NCBI RefSeq assembly: GCF_021390515.1
Contig: NZ_JAJUXI010000009.1
Coordinates: 186,001 to 250,000 of the forward strand
Source: Dyadobacter sp. CY326
GTDB lineage: Bacteria; Bacteroidota; Bacteroidia; Cytophagales; Spirosomataceae
Length of the DNA stretch: 64,000 nt
Direction: 5' to 3'
The notes under the pieces are model-generated. The model did no database searches. It saw only the letters and a list, made by a program, of their open reading frames with translations, and was not told the origin of the DNA. The translations under genes were made by a program, and so were the position numbers. Shown piece after piece: positions 45,420 to 54,240 of this stretch (its first letter is position 1; every line of letters starts with the position of its first letter).

Positions 45420-46697
45420 TCCACACCAGCAGTCGGCTTCGGGCTGTGCTGCAATACAATGAGAACAAGCTGGAACAGGGACATGCGGAATGCATTTCGG
45501 CTATCAACTATCCCAAGGATGCGGATGCCCTGAGTTTTGATCAAAAGCTAAATCGGATTCAGCGGCAACTCGCTTTGAATAAAAGAACAAAGGTCAATAC
45601 AGTTCACGTGTCTTTGAACTTTGATCCGTCGGAAAAGCTGAGCAAAGAACAGCTCGCGGAGATTTCGAAAGCCTATTTAAAAGGTATTGGATTTGAGAAA
45701 CAACCCGCCCTCGTATACGAGCACCGGGATGCTGGTCACCGGTATGCCGGTCCAACCACATGTGCATATCGTGACAACCAACATCAAAGCTGATGGAAGC
45801 CGGATCTCACTGCACAACCTAGGCAAAAATCAATCGGAGAAAACCAGGAAAGAGATTGAGATAGATTTTGGTTTGGTGAAGGCACAAGATCGAAAAGCGC
45901 AGGAGTTTAATTTGAAGCCCGTCAGCATCAAAGCGCAGTATGGAAAGGCAGAAACTAAGAAGGCGGTTTCCAATGTGCTCGAAAAGGTTCTGAACGATTA
46001 CAAGTTCACCACGATGGGAGAATTGAATGCAGTGCTGAACCAATATAATGTTGCGGCGGACATTGGCTCAGAGGCTTCGAGGATCAGAAAAAACAATGGC
46101 ATCTTATACCGTGTGCTGGATAAAGAAGGCAACCGGGTTGGAGTGCCCATCAAAGCAAGTGACTTTCATTTCAAGCCAACACATAGAAATCTGAAAGTGC
46201 GTTTTCTGTTCAATGAGATGAATCCAAACCGTACGAAGGATTCGTTACGGATTCGGAATAGTATTGATTTTACTTTGTATGGCAAACAAAACGTGTCATT
46301 GCCCAGGCTGATCAATATTCTTCAAAAAGACGGGATCGATACGGTAATCCGAAAAAATGAAGAAGGCCTGCTGTACGGGATCACATACTGTGATCATCGA
46401 ACGAGATCCGTCTTCAACGGAAGTGCATTGGGTAAGCAGTATAGCGCGAAGGGAATTACTGAGCGATGCATTGAAGATCCTTTTTCTCTTCATCAGCAAA
46501 AGTCTCAAAGGATAGGAATGGATGTGGGGCAGGTGGGTAATGCTGGTAATGATTATCATGTCGGAAAAGGTAGTTCGATGGAGAATGATAAGTCTCTTGA
46601 TTCTTTGTTGTCTCCGGTTAAGGATGGAGAGTACACGCCGCATCAGTTGAAGAAGCCGAAACGGAAGAAGCAGAAAGGGTTTTCGATGGGATTTTGA
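45407..46697 (+). pseudogene. Relaxase (MobA/BmgA, VirD2-like) disrupted by a 16-nt insertion
   Basis: The N-terminal frame begins MVAVIHTSSRLRAVLQYNENK and contains NTVHVSLNFDPSEKLS and YEHRDAGH. The expected continuation PHVHIVTTNIKADGSRISLHNLG is in another frame, starting after position ~45757. Between GGTCAC and CCACATGTGCAT there are 16 extra bases that look like an imperfect duplication of the neighbouring ATGCTGGTCACCGGT. The shift falls within the His-triad metal site (HP-H-V-H), so the nicking enzyme should be inactive. The rest of the protein, to GFSMGF, stays open for over 300 codons, so the damage looks recent. Confidence 0.86.
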
Positions 46698-46723
46698 TTT
46701 TTTAAAGAATTGCGCTTGCACCA

Positions 46724-46879
46724 CAGCGCAACGAAAGGTACAAAGCAAAAAGTGACGACTTAAAATCCAGGAGGCTATTTACCGCGGCAAAATGCCGCTC
46801 CTTAAACCGCCTTACGGATTTGCAGCCAAGGGGTAAACCCCGTCACTTTTTACTTTGAGTAAGGATAGCGATTGCGCTG
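46724..46879. repeat. Large imperfect dyad downstream of the relaxase
   Basis: CAGCGCAA (46724) and TTGCGCTG (46872) form outer arms; CAAAGCAAAAAGTGACG (46741-46757) and its 16/17 complement (46841-46857) inner arms. Inside are GCGGCA/TGCCGC and other small stems. The 332-bp gene-free stretch 46698-47029 contains only this; it may be a structured RNA, an origin or an old element end. Confidence 0.6.
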
Positions 46880-46993
46880 AGGTGAAAAAGTATTTGTCTG
46901 AAATCAGTGTTCATTTGGAGCAGGATAAAATCACCCAGCTTATGCTGGTGAATACATTTTTGGGTCACTGTCAGGTATTTTTCTGAACTACTA

Positions 46994-47021
46994 CAAAAAA
47001 AGGACTGTCGCCAACAGTCCT
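46994..47021 (-). terminator. Terminator of the small gene at 47030
   Basis: On the minus strand AGGACTGT-TGGCG-ACAGTCCT is followed by seven T, right behind the stop codon. The same hairpin follows the related ORF at 63046. Confidence 0.85.
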
Positions 47022-47029
47022 CCGAAATT

Positions 47030-47317
47030 CTACGCTTTCGCCCCCATTTTTTCGAACCCTTCCCAAAGTACTTTCAGGTCAAAAAGAGCTGACTTTTCAG
47101 CTTGATCAAACGGGATATCCGAGTGATAAAGAGCCAAATCGTGGATCATTTTGAGCGATTGGGATAATTCCCGACAGCCCTGACAATCGACGATATACAG
47201 AAAATCTGCCTGCGATTGCGTCAGCGGAGCGCCGACATCTAATGCGTGACGTGCATCATTCGTTGGGTTGACTGAATTTGCATTCGAGTCGACACCTGGA
47301 CCATTTGATGTTTGCAT
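47030..47317 (-). CDS. Small hypothetical protein with a C-terminal cassette shared with the ORF at 63046
   Basis: About 95 residues, starting MQTSNGPGVDSNAN. The last 28 residues (DIPFDQAEKSALFDLKVLWE then GFEKMGAKA) are identical but for one residue to the end of the ORF at 63046-63213. The two DNA copies differ mostly at synonymous positions, which supports translation. The N-terminal parts differ. The frame is open to 47482 upstream, so the start is uncertain. A terminator follows. Function unknown. The 370-bp stretch before the next gene holds a 13-bp-arm palindrome. Confidence 0.6.
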   Translation of the reverse strand: MQTSNGPGVDSNANSVNPTNDARHALDVGAPLTQSQADFLYIVDCQGCRELSQSLKMIHDLALYHSDIPFDQAEKSALFDLKVLWEGFEKMGAKA

Positions 47318-47615
47318 TGAAAATGGATTTGGGTGATATGAAAAGGAGAGGTCACCGCAAACATCAACGAAAGAACATCTCGTCCAGGTCTCGGGACTTG
47401 CACCCGTGTGCCTCTCCAAGGCCATTTTGGCCTGGATTTGTTTAAAAATTTCATAGATGTTCTTAAAATGTTTGCGGGGCAAATATAGGGGAAAATTTGG
47501 AAGGGCAAATTAGACACTCATTGTTGTAAGCATTGCAAAAACCATCGAAAAAATGGATTTTGCATTTAAACCAGCACTAAGTCTGATAAAATCCAAAATC
47601 CGCATTGCTGCACAG

Positions 47616-47646
47616 CCGCAGAATAATTACGCAAATTATTCTGCGG
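47616..47646. promoter_or_regulatory. Palindrome upstream of the DUF1016 nuclease gene
   Basis: CCGCAGAATAATT and its perfect complement flank ACGCA. It ends 41 bp before the ATG at 47688, so it could be an operator. Confidence 0.55.
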
Positions 47647-47687
47647 ACAAGATTCTAATTTGATTGCGAAAAAACGACTCAAAAACA

Positions 47688-48674
47688 ATGACTAACCCAA
47701 GCGCGACAGATACGCAGCAAACATTCAGTGATATTCTAATTCACATTCAAAGTGCGAGACAAAAAGCCTTTGCTCAAATCAATACGCTGCTGATTGATCT
47801 GTATTGGCTGGTCGGAAAAACCATTAGCCAGAAAGTGCAAAGCGAAGCTTGGGGCAAAGGTGTCGTCTCAGAACTATCGCGCTACATTGCAGATAAGGCG
47901 CCTGACATTAAAGGTTTTAGCGATAAAAACCTCTGGCGAATGAAGCAGTTTTTCGAGACTTATCAGGATAACCAGAAACTCTCATCACTGGTGAGAGAAT
48001 TACCGTGGACGCATAATACCGTCATTTTCTCACGCTGCAAAAGCAATGAAGAACGTGAATATTATCTCAAACTGGTTTCTACTGATAAACTCAGCAAACG
48101 TGAACTAGAACGACAAATAGATGCGTCGCAATTTGAACGCAGCTTGATCGGTGCAAAACTCTCACCAGTGGTGAGAGAATTACATCCAAATATCGACCTC
48201 GCCTTCAAAGACAACTACGTACTCGAATTCTTGGGCTTACCGGAGGTCCATAGTGAAAAGGATCTGCAAAAGGCGCTCGCTAACAATATGAAGGCATTCA
48301 TACTAGAATTGGGGCAAGACTTTATATTCATGGCCGACGAATACCGTTTGCAGGTGGGCAGTCAGGATTTTTATATCGACTTGCTGTTTTACCATCGAGG
48401 ATTATCTGCGTTGGTTGCATTTGAGTTGAAAATCGGCAAATTCTCGCCTGAGCACATGGGACAACTGAACTTTTATCTTGAAGCCCTCGATCGTGACGTA
48501 AAAAAGCCCCATGAAAACCCGAGCATTGGCGTTTTGCTTTGTCGTGATAAAGACGACGAAGTAGTGGAGTACTCCCTATCGCGAAACCTGTCGCCGGCAC
48601 TCATTGCTCAGTATCAATTGCAGCTGCCGGATAAAAAGCTTATTCAGGCTAAGCTGCATGAATTATTGATGTAG
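47688..48674 (+). CDS. DUF1016 PDDEXK nuclease-domain protein (YhcG family)
   Basis: A 328-residue protein. The N-terminal DUF1016 helical domain (residues ~10-140) has YWLVGKTISQKVQSEAWGKGVVSELSRYI and FSDKNLWRMKQFFETY. The C-terminal nuclease fold has FKDNYVLEFLGLPE, VGSQDFYIDLLFYHRGLSALVAFELKIGKFSPEHMGQLNFYLEALD (Asp, E-x-K and Gln positions) and IGVLLCRDKDDEVVEY. Members are frequent near restriction-modification loci, and their biological role is not settled. ATG 47688 was chosen over TTG 47664. Two palindromes are embedded in its coding sequence. A terminator follows. Confidence 0.92.
   Translation: MTNPSATDTQQTFSDILIHIQSARQKAFAQINTLLIDLYWLVGKTISQKVQSEAWGKGVVSELSRYIADKAPDIKGFSDKNLWRMKQFFETYQDNQKLSSLVRELPWTHNTVIFSRCKSNEEREYYLKLVSTDKLSKRELERQIDASQFERSLIGAKLSPVVRELHPNIDLAFKDNYVLEFLGLPEVHSEKDLQKALANNMKAFILELGQDFIFMADEYRLQVGSQDFYIDLLFYHRGLSALVAFELKIGKFSPEHMGQLNFYLEALDRDVKKPHENPSIGVLLCRDKDDEVVEYSLSRNLSPALIAQYQLQLPDKKLIQAKLHELLM
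47979..48177. repeat. Two palindromes 180 bp apart within the DUF1016 gene
   Basis: CTCTCATCACTGGTGAGAG (47979-47997, one mismatch pair) and CTCTCACCAGTGGTGAGAG (48159-48177, perfect arms) are each followed by AATTAC and start exactly 180 bp apart. They encode LSSLVREL and LSPVVREL. Confidence 0.8.
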
Positions 48675-48696
48675 GAATTGATTGTACAGTTTGGCA

Positions 48697-48722
48697 CCAT
48701 TTTCCTGACGTCGGGAAAATGG
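48697..48722 (+). terminator. Terminator after the DUF1016 gene
   Basis: CCATTTTCC pairs with GGAAAATGG around an 8-nt loop, 22 bp after the stop codon. No T-run follows, so efficiency is doubtful. Confidence 0.5.
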
Positions 48723-48785
48723 TCCGCCCAGCAGGCACTTTCCGTTAATTGATGTAATGTTTAGCATTGCCTCACGAGGGCCGCA

Positions 48786-49541
48786 TTATGGAATTGCAAT
48801 ACTATTCCAATTCGGATAATCGATAATGTGTATTAATTCTTCCAGAACAATTCGTAAATCATCTTTCAGCTTATCCACATCGTTCTTACGTGCAATATAT
48901 CTTCTGTTGTGCGCACTCAAATCGCCCATTTTCTTCAAACTTGGTAAGCTATTCTTTGCGTTCCTTCCTATGTTCCAGGTAGATTCGTTCTTAAATATTT
49001 CTATTAAATCGCTTAAATAAAAAAAGTTATCGCCACTATTTTTGAGTTTATTTGAAATATTGTGACGTTCAAATGCTTCAATAATTAAAACTTCCAAAAG
49101 CTTTCTCGTCATTACAGAACATGCATCATACAGACCTTGGTCATAACAGCTCGCGGCCTGCTGAGCTATAGAAATTAAATACCCTCTCGTATTATCGAAC
49201 AATTCCAATGGGAAATAATTACTAGTAGGAATTATGGTTCGGGGTACATTCATCAATGCATCAAGCTCACTTTTTTTAGAACGTTCTAAATGATATGTAC
49301 CTTTCTGCAAAATGAACTTAGGCGTTTTACCTTTAACTTTTTTAGTGTTGTTTTTAAGATATTGCGGAATATTAGAGTATTTGGTAGTCTTTAATTCCTC
49401 AAAATACATTTCAATCTCTTTTGGAGTAGCCCCTTTATTTTCTCTTATAATAGTGTGATAATACAGGAAGTAGTCTATTTTATTGCTCGCGGTAAAGGTA
49501 TCAAAATCATTAATTATGTGAACAAATGCATCCAATGTCAT
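48786..49541 (-). CDS. Winged-helix plus DUF4145/HEPN-like protein
   Basis: A 251-residue protein. Residues ~20-92 look like a winged helix (DYFLYYHTIIRENKGATPKE..SNIPQYLKNNTKKVKGK..YHLERSKKSEL). Residues ~110-240 are all-helical and resemble DUF4145/HEPN domains: YDACSVMTRKLLEVLIIEAFERHN and KMGDLSAHNRRYIARKND, with the AHNRR motif at 210-214. HEPN domains are often RNases in defence or toxin systems; DUF4145 occurs next to restriction subunits. The start lies three bases after the stop of the upstream zinc-ribbon gene, so the two form an operon. Function is not known. Confidence 0.7.
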   Translation of the reverse strand: MTLDAFVHIINDFDTFTASNKIDYFLYYHTIIRENKGATPKEIEMYFEELKTTKYSNIPQYLKNNTKKVKGKTPKFILQKGTYHLERSKKSELDALMNVPRTIIPTSNYFPLELFDNTRGYLISIAQQAASCYDQGLYDACSVMTRKLLEVLIIEAFERHNISNKLKNSGDNFFYLSDLIEIFKNESTWNIGRNAKNSLPSLKKMGDLSAHNRRYIARKNDVDKLKDDLRIVLEELIHIIDYPNWNSIAIP

Positions 49542-49544
49542 ATT

Positions 49545-50753
49545 CTAATCTTTTTTATTCCAAGCCTTGATTTGATTACTACCTTTAACTGTTACTGCTA
49601 AAATTGAATTATTCGTTTCAATCCACCCAGTCTTACTAGCAGTGTTTCTGATTGTTTGTGGTAGATTTTCTGATATCCTCAAACCAAGTATATCATAGCA
49701 ACTGTATACGTGATCAAATGTAATTTCTTTTACTTCTAAAACCCCTTGTAAATAATACACAAAGAGCAGATTGCGTTCACTATCGTTTGCAGGAGTATAT
49801 GAAGCAAAGAAATCTTTAAGACTTACTTTTCCTTCGGGTTCAAAGTTAATATTACTTAGTCGCTTTGATAATCTCGAAGCTTTATGAGCCTTTTTGTTAT
49901 TTACCACTTCGTTTTCGGACTCTGTACCTTTATTTTCTTTTTTTGGTTTTGAAGATGGCCTTGGCTTAGGAGAAGAACCTGTTGTTCTAGCGATGATTTC
50001 TTTTGCCTTTTGTATTCCCTTGTCTAGAATTGAGAAACTATTTTCTAAGGGATTAATGTACCCGCCCTTTACAGCATTCGTAATATAGGCGGATAGACCT
50101 TTCATCCTATCTTTGTTTTTGCGGTTAGATTCCGAATATCTTTCGATTATATTTTGACGCGAAAATTCTTCATTACCGTAATTAGAGGAATAAAAAGCAT
50201 ATACAACAATCCATTCGGTTTCTGTACCGGGAAGGTTTTTCATAGAAACGGCTCTAAGTGTTGGATATTCCTCCTCACTTACGGTTTTAGTAGTCGGTGC
50301 TGATTTGTCAATTGCCTCTATTTTTGCAACCTCATCTCTATTATCTACGACTTCCGCTTCAGCAAATTCATCGGTTTGTTCACTTGCCGTGCTATCGAAA
50401 CTGTTTGAAGGAGGAATGTTTGAACCAATTGCTTTTATCCTGCCCGCGGCAGCGGCGTCTCGTAGGGTTCCAGCAAGGTCTTTGGCAACATCATCACTAA
50501 ATGTTGCTTCAATAGTTCTGTCTGTCGCTGTCTCGTACAATCGAAAAGTATTAATGTTTCGATTTGAACCAGCCTCAGTCTCTACCCTCATCTCTCTAGG
50601 TGTTCCACAATAAAGACAGCCTGCATTATCTTCTTCTAATAAAGAATTACAGGATTTGCATCTTACTTGTGTTAAGCATTTACCACAAAAATAGCCTCTC
50701 TCCGGTAGAGGTTTGAAACAATTATAGCAGTTTGCCTGCTGATTTACTTCCAT
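49545..50753 (-). CDS. Double zinc-ribbon protein with two winged-helix-like domains
   Basis: A 402-residue protein. Cys9/12/23/26 and Cys32/35/46/49 form two zinc ribbons. After an acidic, Ser/Thr-rich linker, residues ~180-255 (TEWIVVYAFYSSNYGNEEFS..YITNAVKGGYINP..FSILDKG) and ~320-400 (RNLLFVYYLQGVLEVKEITF..TIRNTASKTGWIE..LAVTVKG) look like two copies of the winged-helix domain that also starts the downstream protein. A Lys-rich linker separates them. It is likely nucleic-acid or protein binding. First gene of a two-gene unit; the 248 bp upstream hold its promoter and no gene. No known system was recognised. Confidence 0.68.
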   Translation of the reverse strand: MEVNQQANCYNCFKPLPERGYFCGKCLTQVRCKSCNSLLEEDNAGCLYCGTPREMRVETEAGSNRNINTFRLYETATDRTIEATFSDDVAKDLAGTLRDAAAAGRIKAIGSNIPPSNSFDSTASEQTDEFAEAEVVDNRDEVAKIEAIDKSAPTTKTVSEEEYPTLRAVSMKNLPGTETEWIVVYAFYSSNYGNEEFSRQNIIERYSESNRKNKDRMKGLSAYITNAVKGGYINPLENSFSILDKGIQKAKEIIARTTGSSPKPRPSSKPKKENKGTESENEVVNNKKAHKASRLSKRLSNINFEPEGKVSLKDFFASYTPANDSERNLLFVYYLQGVLEVKEITFDHVYSCYDILGLRISENLPQTIRNTASKTGWIETNNSILAVTVKGSNQIKAWNKKD

Positions 50754-51001
50754 AGTATTGTGCTTTCAGGGTTTACAGATTATTACTACAAAAAATTTGA
50801 AACCCTAATATACAATTTTACCTAAAAAGACTTGCTTAGTTCAATCGTTCTTCGGCTAACCCAGCATATGGCATATTTCGAACGAGTGGACCTAATTCAC
50901 TGCTGCTTATTATTTAATGTGCGCTACTATATTTCGCAACGCGATCATCGAGCTGGAATCTATCAAATCAGTACGCTTTTACTAGTTACCACGAAATAAA
51001 C

Positions 51002-51202
51002 TCACCCAACCGCCATCTTCGCCATCTCCTTCCAGATATAATGTGGAGCTGACTCGCGCAATGCCCAATTGATACTCATCGGCTTCGCTCCATAATGGTC
51101 CATATAATCCGCCAAGCCCAGGAAGACATAGGCAATCGTATTATTGAATTCGTCATTGTTCTTCTCCCGCACAAAAAGAAGAATCGATTTCTCCGTTTGC
51201 TT
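51002..51202 (-). pseudogene. Detached C-terminal part of DUF3427 domain
   Basis: Directly after the TAA of the helicase gene the same frame stays open for 66 codons and reads KQTEKSILLFVREKNNDEF..YVFLGLADYMDHYGAKPMS..SINWALRESAPHYIWKEMAKMAVG-stop. This is the expected end of a DUF3427 domain. It shows that the helicase once ended at 51002 and that the TAA at 51203-51205 is a nonsense mutation, or is read through. Confidence 0.8.
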
Positions 51203-54145
51203 TTACTTTACATATGACAGCCCTTTGCCGGTTTCAGGCCGGGCCGTGTTTTGAGATTGCCAGTGAAATATCTTTTCACTAACTGCGTAATCGTTATACA
51301 ATGTGGTCGGCGAATAATTTGCTTCGGTCTTTTCAAGCGTTATGAGCAGCAGCTCGGCATTCTTCGCTTCCAAGTTTACGACCCCTTCCCGGTTGCTGGA
51401 TTTCCTTTCAAATGTGCTTTCTCCAAAAGCGGCCAAGATCTGTTCTCTCGAATATCGGCTATGCACTTTGAGCGGTTGAACGAAAGGCAGATTAGCGTCC
51501 ATTTCGATGTGCGCAATTCTGTCGATAACGAGTTCGAGCAGCTCGACCATTTCACTCACCAGTTGTTCATTTCTTCCAATTTTTGCAATACTTGCCGATA
51601 GGTCCTCTGCTCCGCCTGGGCTTTGCCAAAAGTCGTAGTGAAGCATGGTAAGCATTAACTTTTCATGATCGGGCAACGCATTTACATTTACCTGAAACTT
51701 CTGCTTCGCCATCCTTAGAATGAATGACAAATAGCTAAATGAATTACAGCAGAGCCATTTTTTCAGTATCGTGCGCTTCGTCTCCTCCTCATTGATTGGC
51801 AATAGATCCTCCAACCGATTCGCCAACTGACAGAGTTTGCTCCAAGTCGCTCGCTTGTAAATTGCTTGCAGCGGAATGTTATGAAACGTGACAAAGTTTT
51901 TGAGCGATAAAGGCAATGTGGTTTGATGCCGGAAATTGGCAATTTTGGTAACGAGCTGATTTGTATTGAGTTGGGTCGCCGACCTTATATTTTTTAGGAT
52001 GATTTCCTTTGCCTTCTTTTCCAAAACAATGGAGCATCCCAATGGCAAATGTGGAAAATCGCGTTCGAGCTCTTCCAACGTGGAAGTATTGGTTTTCCCT
52101 ATGAGCGCCCTGAATTTCCCTTCAAAATCGTATTCCGGCCGGGCATTGCCAACAAAGTCAAGGACAGTCAAGCACTCCTTACCTTCTGACAATCGCAAAC
52201 CCCTGCCAAGTTGTTGAAGAAACACGGTCAAGCTTTCGGTAGGCCGTAAAAACAGCACTGTATCAATTTCTGGGATATCGACACCTTCATTGAAAATATC
52301 AACCACAAAAAGGTAATTGATATCCTTTCGCAATAATTTCGATTTAATCGTAGATCTCAGTTCTTCACGGTCGCCTCCGCTGATAAGGTAATCTGCTTTT
52401 AGCCCAGCCAGTGCAAACTTTTCCGCCATGTAAATGGCGTGTTCCCGAGTGACACAAAAACCCAATGCCCTGACATCCTCATAGTCTGTCAGATAGTTTT
52501 TGCAATGATTAATTATTTCCCCAACCCGAAGATCATTGTGCGTGTAAATTCTCGTCAACTCGCTTGGGAGATAGCGTCCATTCTGCCAGGTTGCATTAGA
52601 TAAATCTGTACTGTCGCTAATTCCAAAATATTGAAATGGACAAAGCAGTTTCCTGTTCATCGCCTCAGGCAATCTGATTTCGGCTGCGATTGTATCACAA
52701 AAATCCGCCAGAATATCAGCCCCGTCCGTACGCTCGGGAGTTGCGGTCAAGCCAAGAAGCACCTTCGGCTTAAATTTATTTAGAATTGGGCGGTAGCTAT
52801 TTGCGGCAATGTGGTGCACTTCATCAACGATAATGAAGTCATAATAGCTTTCCGAAAGCGGTAGTTCCTCAATGCGATTTGCAAGAGTCATCACGGACGC
52901 AAACACAACATCGTAGTTGTCTGGCTCGATGCCGTCAACCCAGAGGTCACCAAAGTTGTTGTCACGCAGAATGCCTGCAAAAGTTGCCCTTGCCTGCATC
53001 AGTATTTCCTTTCTATGTGCGACGAAAAGAAGTCTTGCGTGAGGCTGGGTTTTAAGAAAGTTCTTGAAATCAAATGCCGAGACTACTGTTTTTCCTGTAC
53101 CTGTCGCAGCGACAATCAAGTTTCTATTCCTATTATGAATTTGCCTCTCCACTAAAAGCTTTTCTAAAATTTCCTCCTGGAACGGTAAAGGCTTTATATC
53201 AAAGAAAGAAGTCCCTTCGACTTGGCCTTTGTTCTTCTCTCTACCGAGGGCCACTTTGAGTTTCTCCGAATGTTCCCCTAATCGGAAATATTCGAATTCT
53301 CCGTCTTGCCAATACGTTTCGAAAGTTTTTGCGAACTTGTCGATGATGTGGCCAACTTCCTGAGTCGTTACTTTCAAGTTCCATTCTAAGCCGCTGGTTA
53401 ATGCAGTCCTAGAAAGATTGGCTGAGCCAATGTAGCCGGTATTGAAGCCAGTGTTTCGAAAGAATAGGTAAGATTTGGCATGCAGCCGTTCATTTTTTGT
53501 GTTATATGAAATTTTTACCTCGCAATTAGGTAGCCCCGCTAAAAACTCCACTGCTCTCAAGTCTGTCGCGCCCATGTACGAGGTGGTGATGATTTTAAGA
53601 GAGTTACCTCGACGGGTAAATTCTTCAAGTTCCTTCTGGAAGATTCTAATTCCCGACCATTTAATGAAGGAAACAAGGAAGTATATCTTATCAGAAGAAA
53701 GGATTTCCTTTTTCAACTCACTTTCGAGCGAAAGTCCGACATTAGAACCCGTGAATAATTCGCTTTGTCCTAAGCCTGTAAATGGGGTTATTTCCTTGAT
53801 ATGTTTTTCAAAATCGGAGAAAGGCGCATCCATTTTCGCAAATACAGCATTCAGGATTTTTCCATTGATGGAAACCAAATCCCCTTCAAAATCGGTGTGA
53901 TCCAACTCCGTACTAAGCACTCTAATGATTTTGTTCGATAGCTCAATTTGAAGTTCAATACTCTCATCTCCCGATATCAAACTTAGACCGTAGTTCAGAA
54001 GGCGACTTACATGCTGACTAAGCACGCGAGCGACCTCACTCTTTTCGACAGGTGTTTCCTTTACAAAGAATTGTTGTTTATCGAGGGAGCTTATCTTTGA
54101 AGCGATGAGCTTGGTGATCAAATTCTCGTAAAGGCCTTGCTGCAT
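51203..54145 (-). CDS. PLD-nuclease / DEAD-DEAH helicase / DUF3427 protein with premature stop
   Basis: A 980-residue protein. The N-terminal domain has a phospholipase D-type motif (LHAKSYLFFRN and YIGSANLSRTAL, around residues 220-250). A superfamily 2 helicase follows, with AATGTGKT (~350), DEVHH (~441), GLTATPERTDG, FNEGVDIPEIDTVLFLRP and QLGRGLR. The C-terminus begins DUF3427 (LYNDYAVSEKIFHWQSQNTA) but stops at GKGLSYVK. Such proteins resemble single-chain restriction-type defence helicases. ATG 54145 is preferred because family proteins start near this point and it leaves 95 bp for divergent promoters; ATG 54223 is in frame. Truncation may impair it. Confidence 0.85.
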   Translation of the reverse strand: MQQGLYENLITKLIASKISSLDKQQFFVKETPVEKSEVARVLSQHVSRLLNYGLSLISGDESIELQIELSNKIIRVLSTELDHTDFEGDLVSINGKILNAVFAKMDAPFSDFEKHIKEITPFTGLGQSELFTGSNVGLSLESELKKEILSSDKIYFLVSFIKWSGIRIFQKELEEFTRRGNSLKIITTSYMGATDLRAVEFLAGLPNCEVKISYNTKNERLHAKSYLFFRNTGFNTGYIGSANLSRTALTSGLEWNLKVTTQEVGHIIDKFAKTFETYWQDGEFEYFRLGEHSEKLKVALGREKNKGQVEGTSFFDIKPLPFQEEILEKLLVERQIHNRNRNLIVAATGTGKTVVSAFDFKNFLKTQPHARLLFVAHRKEILMQARATFAGILRDNNFGDLWVDGIEPDNYDVVFASVMTLANRIEELPLSESYYDFIIVDEVHHIAANSYRPILNKFKPKVLLGLTATPERTDGADILADFCDTIAAEIRLPEAMNRKLLCPFQYFGISDSTDLSNATWQNGRYLPSELTRIYTHNDLRVGEIINHCKNYLTDYEDVRALGFCVTREHAIYMAEKFALAGLKADYLISGGDREELRSTIKSKLLRKDINYLFVVDIFNEGVDIPEIDTVLFLRPTESLTVFLQQLGRGLRLSEGKECLTVLDFVGNARPEYDFEGKFRALIGKTNTSTLEELERDFPHLPLGCSIVLEKKAKEIILKNIRSATQLNTNQLVTKIANFRHQTTLPLSLKNFVTFHNIPLQAIYKRATWSKLCQLANRLEDLLPINEEETKRTILKKWLCCNSFSYLSFILRMAKQKFQVNVNALPDHEKLMLTMLHYDFWQSPGGAEDLSASIAKIGRNEQLVSEMVELLELVIDRIAHIEMDANLPFVQPLKVHSRYSREQILAAFGESTFERKSSNREGVVNLEAKNAELLLITLEKTEANYSPTTLYNDYAVSEKIFHWQSQNTARPETGKGLSYVK

Positions 54146-54240
54146 GAGGGAGGGTTTAGTAATGGTATTTAGATAAAGTTGTAGAAAGGAATTAGTTACC
54201 CAAATATTAGTTATGTTAGTCATTCTTCAATACTCACCAT

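Noticed and set aside
47330..47420. tRNA-like sequence (GGAGAGG...CCTCTCC with CGGGACTTGCACCCG)
   Set aside because: The T-arm is displaced from the acceptor, the loop lacks TTC, and no D- or anticodon arm can be drawn on either strand.
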